From assembly GCA_021817505.1 (NCBI GenBank), contig JAKAUU010000030.1:1-46563 (forward strand): DNA of 46,563 nucleotides. Direction: 5' to 3'. Each line of letters opens with the position of its first letter. Within the stretch, counting starts at the first letter, position 1. This document shows positions 42,982-46,563 of the stretch, one piece after another. The notes beneath the pieces were generated by a model that saw only the letters and a list, made by a program, of their open reading frames with translations, made no database searches and was not told the DNA's origin. This stretch comes from Microcaldota archaeon (GTDB taxonomy: Archaea > Micrarchaeota > Micrarchaeia > Micrarchaeales > CABMGC01). The translations under genes were made by a program, and so were the position numbers.

Positions 42982-43620
42982 CTACTCTCTCTTCTCATTG
43001 TATATGTCGCTCTTGATGTTGATCTCTTCCGCAGATATGAATGGCAGCCTGCTGCCCTTTAGCACAGGGTATGCATGCCTATATCTAAGCTCTCTCCTTG
43101 CATGGCAGATCATATAGTAATAGAGGTCTCTCGCATTTATGCTGTCCTTTGCCTCTATGTTCCTCGCATATACATCAGTATCTGCCGACAGGCTCCCTAC
43201 AAGAATGTCTTTAGCTTTTATGCTTTTCATCGAGAACAGATAGTCTGCGCTGATGTCTCCTTTAGCGTCGATCTTCTGCACAGTTATCTCATCTGCTGTC
43301 AGGTTATTCACTGAGACGACGTCTCCCATGAGCTCTCTCGTCAATGATACATTGTTTGCATGGAGGTTCCTGACTTCCATGCTTATCGCCCTGACGTTTC
43401 CTGAGAGCTCCAGATTCTTGAGCCCTACATTTCTCGCCGTAAGATCCCCGGATATCTCAAGGCTGAATCCCTTCCCATCGTGGCCGAATACGTCTCCAAG
43501 TACCACTACATTTCCAGCAAGCCTTGTGTTCTTATAAAGAACAAGATCGCCGTTTATGACCACGGGATCTGCGGCGCCGGATTCCGCAGCCTTTGCACTA
43601 GGTGCTTTTTTCGAGAACAT
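42982..43620 (-). CDS. Bactofilin-like (polymer-forming) beta-solenoid protein
   Basis: 212 residues. After a short Lys/Ala-rich leader come many short strands at five- to six-residue period (GDLVLYKNTRLAGNVVVLGD, SLEISGDLTARNVGLKNLEL and so on to DVYARNIEAKDSINARDLYY), the pattern of the bactofilin/DUF342-like right-handed beta-helix that forms filaments. The C-terminal tail of 40 residues is basic and not solenoid. It follows the 98-residue gene by three bases and precedes the repeat protein by eight, an operon. A cytoskeletal or envelope scaffold role is suggested by the fold only. Confidence 0.72.
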   Translation of the reverse strand: MFSKKAPSAKAAESGAADPVVINGDLVLYKNTRLAGNVVVLGDVFGHDGKGFSLEISGDLTARNVGLKNLELSGNVRAISMEVRNLHANNVSLTRELMGDVVSVNNLTADEITVQKIDAKGDISADYLFSMKSIKAKDILVGSLSADTDVYARNIEAKDSINARDLYYYMICHARRELRYRHAYPVLKGSRLPFISAEEINIKSDIYNEKRE

Positions 43621-43623
43621 AAT

Positions 43624-43920
43624 TCAACCATTCTTATTCGATTCATCGGCATTTCTCTTCCTTAGGAAGCGCTTGAGGCGGAACATGCGCACGTCTGTCC
43701 TTACACTGAGCACAGATTCGCTTCTGAAACCTGTGTTTGCTCTCGCACTCGCATGGCTTATCCCAAAGATCGAATTGGATTTGACCTCCAAAGGAGTCAT
43801 CCGTAGCGCTCTTGCAAAAGCCTCTGCATGGGCCTGATTCGCCTGTTCGAGTGCATCAGATATCTGCTTGTTTAGCTCCTTGCTCTCTTTTATCTTATCG
43901 ACTATTTTCATTTTATCCAT
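43624..43920 (-). CDS. Small helical hypothetical protein, first gene of the bactofilin-like operon
   Basis: 98 residues, unrecognised. The N-terminal half is a probable coiled-coil (IKESKELNKQISDALEQANQAHAEAFARA). The C-terminal tail is basic (RMFRLKRFLRKRN), possibly membrane- or nucleic-acid-binding. GGAG sits just before ATG 43920 and nine bases before ATG 43911; the second is better spaced. It precedes the bactofilin-like gene by three bases, so it may be an accessory protein of the solenoid filament, as a guess from position only. Confidence 0.6.
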   Translation of the reverse strand: MDKMKIVDKIKESKELNKQISDALEQANQAHAEAFARALRMTPLEVKSNSIFGISHASARANTGFRSESVLSVRTDVRMFRLKRFLRKRNADESNKNG

Positions 43921-44027
43921 CTCCTATTGCCATAACGCATTCAGCCTAATTGTTGCAAAATCAAATCTTCCTGATCCGCTTTTCTCCCTTATCCTGCTGC
44001 TGTGCGTGCAGCTATGCTGTTGCTGTT

Positions 44028-44231
44028 TTACAGTGTTGTCGCCTTCCTAATGAACGGTTTGAGAAGGCCTCCTCTACGCACTAGGCATCGATCCTGATCT
44101 AATCTATGCACTTCTATGAAACTGCCGTCGTTATCTAGGACTGTGACGTTTTTACCCTCACGCGTAGCCTGTGATTTGCCATGGGAGTCATGCTTCTGTT
44201 CTGCTTTCTTTATCACACTAGTCTCAGTCAT
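44028..44231 (-). CDS. Small basic hypothetical protein
   Basis: About 67 residues, starting MTETSVIKKAEQKHDSHGKS. It is basic and polar with a final RRGGLLKPFIRKATTL. The open frame extends to 44360, but the ATG at 44231 lies about 36 bases after a TATA-like CTATATAAATATGA (44261-44274), so the short form is preferred. There is no known motif. It sits between the bactofilin-like operon and an MFS transporter without evident link. Confidence 0.5.
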   Translation of the reverse strand: MTETSVIKKAEQKHDSHGKSQATREGKNVTVLDNDGSFIEVHRLDQDRCLVRRGGLLKPFIRKATTL

Positions 44232-44442
44232 AAATACACAGAGTACAGAATGCAAATGTGCTATATAAATATGATTACATTCACGTCTTTTGTCTAACAT
44301 CTTGCAAGGAATAAATACCCTGCCGGTTAACCTATATCTGGAGGGTTGGGAAGCCTTCAAGTGCTCTTGTAGAGTAAATGCTTGATTTTTGCTTAGCCTT
44401 CGGTAATCTCTTTATATTTCTTTACTTATGAAAGAATGAGTT

Positions 44443-45672
44443 ATGGCGACAAATAACAGAAAGAGAAGGTATGACGGGTTTAGGTTCTATCTGCCAAAGG
44501 ACGCATGGATAATAACAGTCACATCTGCGTTCTGGGGGATAGGCAGCTTCCTGTATTCTCCGTTCCAATCGATATTCTTCGGAGCGCTAGGCATGCCTGT
44601 GATATACATAGCTTTGATGGCAGCGCTAAGCTCGGTTATCACCGCAGTCGCCCTTATAATAGGAGGGTATCTTGCCGACGCTTTCGGCAGGAGAAAGGTA
44701 ATAACCATATTCAGCACTATATCGGCTGGGAGCGCCTTCATGTATTTGTTCATAAACAGTTGGCAGATAGTGCTCGTGCCTGTAATAATAGGCTCTTTGT
44801 GCAGCATATACACCCCTGCATTCAACTCCCTGTTAACAGAGTCGATGCGCGAGGACATGCGTCCTTCTGGATTTGCCTCGTTTGCAATGCTAAATACCCT
44901 GCCGGCCATATTCTCACCAGTAATAGGCGGCCTTCTCATGATGTATTACGGCGATGTCCCGGGACTCAAGATAGCCTTCTTCATAAGCGGAGTTCTTGGC
45001 CTGATAGCGATGCTTGTTCGCAGCTGGAAGCTGGGTGAGACCTACAAGCCGAAGGTGAGGATAAGAGAGCCTTTGATCAAGAGCTTCGGAGCGATACTGC
45101 ACGGTTATGCACATGCATTGAAAAAAACAAACAGCGATGCGAAGAAGCTCCTCCTTTATACAATAACTTCCAGCATCGCGGCAAGCTTTACTACCATATT
45201 CATCTCACTGTATCTTGTGAAGCAGCTGAACTTCCCTCCGATCACTTATGGGCTTCTTAGCGGCGTAACGGGACTAGCCACTGTAATAGTGCTTGTGCCT
45301 TCCGTCAGGATAATAAAGCGCGCAGGCCTCAAAAAAGCGGCAATACTCTCTGCGCTCTTCTCCCCATTAAGCATGTTCATCTTTATCTCTTCTAACGGAA
45401 TGAATGATCTTCTCGCATGGAGCGTTACCGGCGGAGTAGGCGGCGCTATTGCCCAGCCGTCGATGAGCACCCTGCAGGGAAATCTGTCTGAGAAAGAGAT
45501 ACGTGGAAGGCTGATGGCGCTTTTCAGCGTGATGCCGCTTATGGCTGCCTTCCCAGCACAGATACTCTCAGGCTATCTTTATGCCAATGTCTCATATCTG
45601 TCGACATTCATGATATCCATACCGTTCTACGTTATTTCAATAATAATACTGATGAGGCTGAACATAAAATGA
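44443..45672 (+). CDS. Major facilitator superfamily transporter
   Basis: 409 residues with about 12 hydrophobic segments. The loop between helices 2 and 3 has GGYLADAFGRRKVI, the MFS signature G-x-L-(A)-D-x-x-G-R-(R/K). The first half is richest in Ile/Leu/Phe helices, then a cytoplasmic loop of about 40 residues with Lys/Arg (around SWKLGETYKPKVRIREP), then the second half. It exports or imports small solutes; the substrate cannot be inferred. ATG 44443 follows a TATA-like CTCTTTATATTTCTT by about 29 bases, so it is leaderless or nearly so. Confidence 0.92.
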   Translation: MATNNRKRRYDGFRFYLPKDAWIITVTSAFWGIGSFLYSPFQSIFFGALGMPVIYIALMAALSSVITAVALIIGGYLADAFGRRKVITIFSTISAGSAFMYLFINSWQIVLVPVIIGSLCSIYTPAFNSLLTESMREDMRPSGFASFAMLNTLPAIFSPVIGGLLMMYYGDVPGLKIAFFISGVLGLIAMLVRSWKLGETYKPKVRIREPLIKSFGAILHGYAHALKKTNSDAKKLLLYTITSSIAASFTTIFISLYLVKQLNFPPITYGLLSGVTGLATVIVLVPSVRIIKRAGLKKAAILSALFSPLSMFIFISSNGMNDLLAWSVTGGVGGAIAQPSMSTLQGNLSEKEIRGRLMALFSVMPLMAAFPAQILSGYLYANVSYLSTFMISIPFYVISIIILMRLNIK

Positions 45673-45727
45673 GATGCCGCACCGTGCATACTCTGCATTT
45701 TTTAAACCTTGTTTTGCATATTAAACC

Positions 45728-46563
45728 ATGCCCAGCGCAATAGACACTTTCGTGGAAAGCGTAAAACTGGTAAAGGACAATTATTGGAAGATGCTTGCCA
45801 TCTATATGTTAAGCTTTGTTATAGGGCTTGTGTTTATAGGGTTGATAGTCGGTGCAGGTGGCCTCGGCGCCCTGTTGCCTGGTTCTGCCCAAAGTACGGC
45901 CGGTTTTATACTGGCTTTGGCAATAATATTCATACTCGTCGCCTTGCTAATAGCGCCGATATTCAACGGGGCATACTACTCTCTGGCAATGCAAAGCATG
46001 AATAAAAAAGGGAGGCCTTCCCTTGGGAAAGCATTTGAGGATAGCAAAAAGGTCTATAAGAAGATGCTTACGACATTTCTCATACAGATTACAATAACTA
46101 TTTTCGTAGCGATAGTGCTGGTCTTGCCGATGTTTATCTATTTGTTAAATACAGCTGTCAGCCAGAATGGCGCAGCCGCATTGGCATCCGGCACCGGCAC
46201 GGCAATTGTTGCAATGTTAATTACCATTGCGGCAGTATTCATAGCATTATTGATACTGTATATGCTCTTCTTCGTTGCAATGCCTCTCGCAATAATCAAG
46301 AACGTTGGCGGGATAGATGCGATTAAAAGTAGCTTCCAGATAGGAAAGAGGAATTTCTGGAGCATATTAGGCATGCTGATATTGCTGTTGGTCTCGTATT
46401 TTGTAATATACATGGTCATAGAGATGGTTGGATTTGCAGTCAGCATGGCCTCGCCGATATTAGGGATAGCGCTGGTATTGGTATTCAGCATCATACTAAG
46501 CTCGTTTGTAGCTGGAGTCAGCGGCTTCCTGCCTATAGTCTTCTACAAGAGATACGTAGGTAA
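45728..46563 (+). CDS. Multi-pass membrane protein, cut by the window end
   Basis: The frame runs from ATG 45728 to the last base without a stop, 278 codons so far. Translation shows about five or six hydrophobic segments with short loops (starting MPSAIDTFVESVKLVKDNYW, later GAYYSLAMQSMNKKGRPSL and AMPLAIIKNVGGIDAIKSS). The general plan (an amphipathic start, a membrane pair, a G-x-x-x-A-Y-Y element, and the I-K-S-S-F-Q-I-G-K-R-N-F-W-S loop) resembles DUF975/DUF4013-type membrane proteins. ATG 45728 lies 26 bases after TTTTTAAACC, so it is leaderless. Function unknown. Confidence 0.7.
   Translation, partial: MPSAIDTFVESVKLVKDNYWKMLAIYMLSFVIGLVFIGLIVGAGGLGALLPGSAQSTAGFILALAIIFILVALLIAPIFNGAYYSLAMQSMNKKGRPSLGKAFEDSKKVYKKMLTTFLIQITITIFVAIVLVLPMFIYLLNTAVSQNGAAALASGTGTAIVAMLITIAAVFIALLILYMLFFVAMPLAIIKNVGGIDAIKSSFQIGKRNFWSILGMLILLLVSYFVIYMVIEMVGFAVSMASPILGIALVLVFSIILSSFVAGVSGFLPIVFYKRYVG

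Overview
The window looks like a chromosomal segment of an archaeon. It carries archaeal-type elongation factor 1-alpha followed by ribosomal protein S10, deoxyhypusine synthase, an archaeal-type LeuRS, one tRNA-Gln(CUG), pilin-like secretion signals, and A/T-rich TATA boxes about 25-40 bases before many start codons (several apparently leaderless). GGTG/GGAG ribosome-binding sites appear before others. Dense packing and many unrecognised small paralogous proteins suggest a small-genome lineage of the DPANN/Micrarchaeota kind, but that placement is an inference.

Layout. 0-4.3 kb: a hypothetical gene, two tandem beta-solenoid proteins, deoxyhypusine synthase, and two members of a paralogous family (family A below). 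4.4-6.0 kb: S10 and EF-1alpha. 6.2-8.4 kb: a possible ADP-ribosyltransferase-fold protein, a helical unknown, tRNA-Gln, and a site-2-type membrane protease. 8.4-15.6 kb, all on the minus strand: LeuRS, then a surface-glycan-like set (GT4 glycosyltransferase, NodU-type carbamoyltransferase, radical SAM protein) and a SWIM zinc-finger protein. 15.6-25.4 kb: a divergent pilin-like/LamG surface-protein locus of four genes, two of them over 1000 residues. 25.5-29.1 kb: a Tic20-like membrane protein, a DUF4382 surface protein, a Nudix hydrolase, a candidate structured RNA or transposon end, and a Gln/Met-rich membrane-anchored protein.

29.2-32.9 kb holds dxr, ispH and ispG, three enzymes of the non-mevalonate (MEP) isoprenoid pathway, which is rare in Archaea. 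32.9-37.2 kb: a 6-phosphogluconate/beta-hydroxyacid dehydrogenase-like protein, a tandem YjbQ-domain protein and prephenate dehydratase. Interleaved from 35.3 to 40.6 kb are three paralogous HExxH zinc-protease-like genes. Two of these are preceded by small basic proteins sharing an LKDALRG motif, one of them only 50 codons long. Two predicted lipoproteins lie among them, one resembling the bacterial 17-kDa surface antigen. 41.2-43.9 kb: two more family A or A-like genes with a shared promoter/operator-like inverted repeat, then a three-gene operon with a surface-repeat protein and a bactofilin-like beta-solenoid. 44-46.6 kb: a small unknown, an MFS transporter and a membrane protein cut off by the window end.

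The best candidates for something undescribed are the MEP trio in an archaeal context, the zincin/small-protein/lipoprotein island, and the shared TTTAG-N5-CTAAG promoter element.
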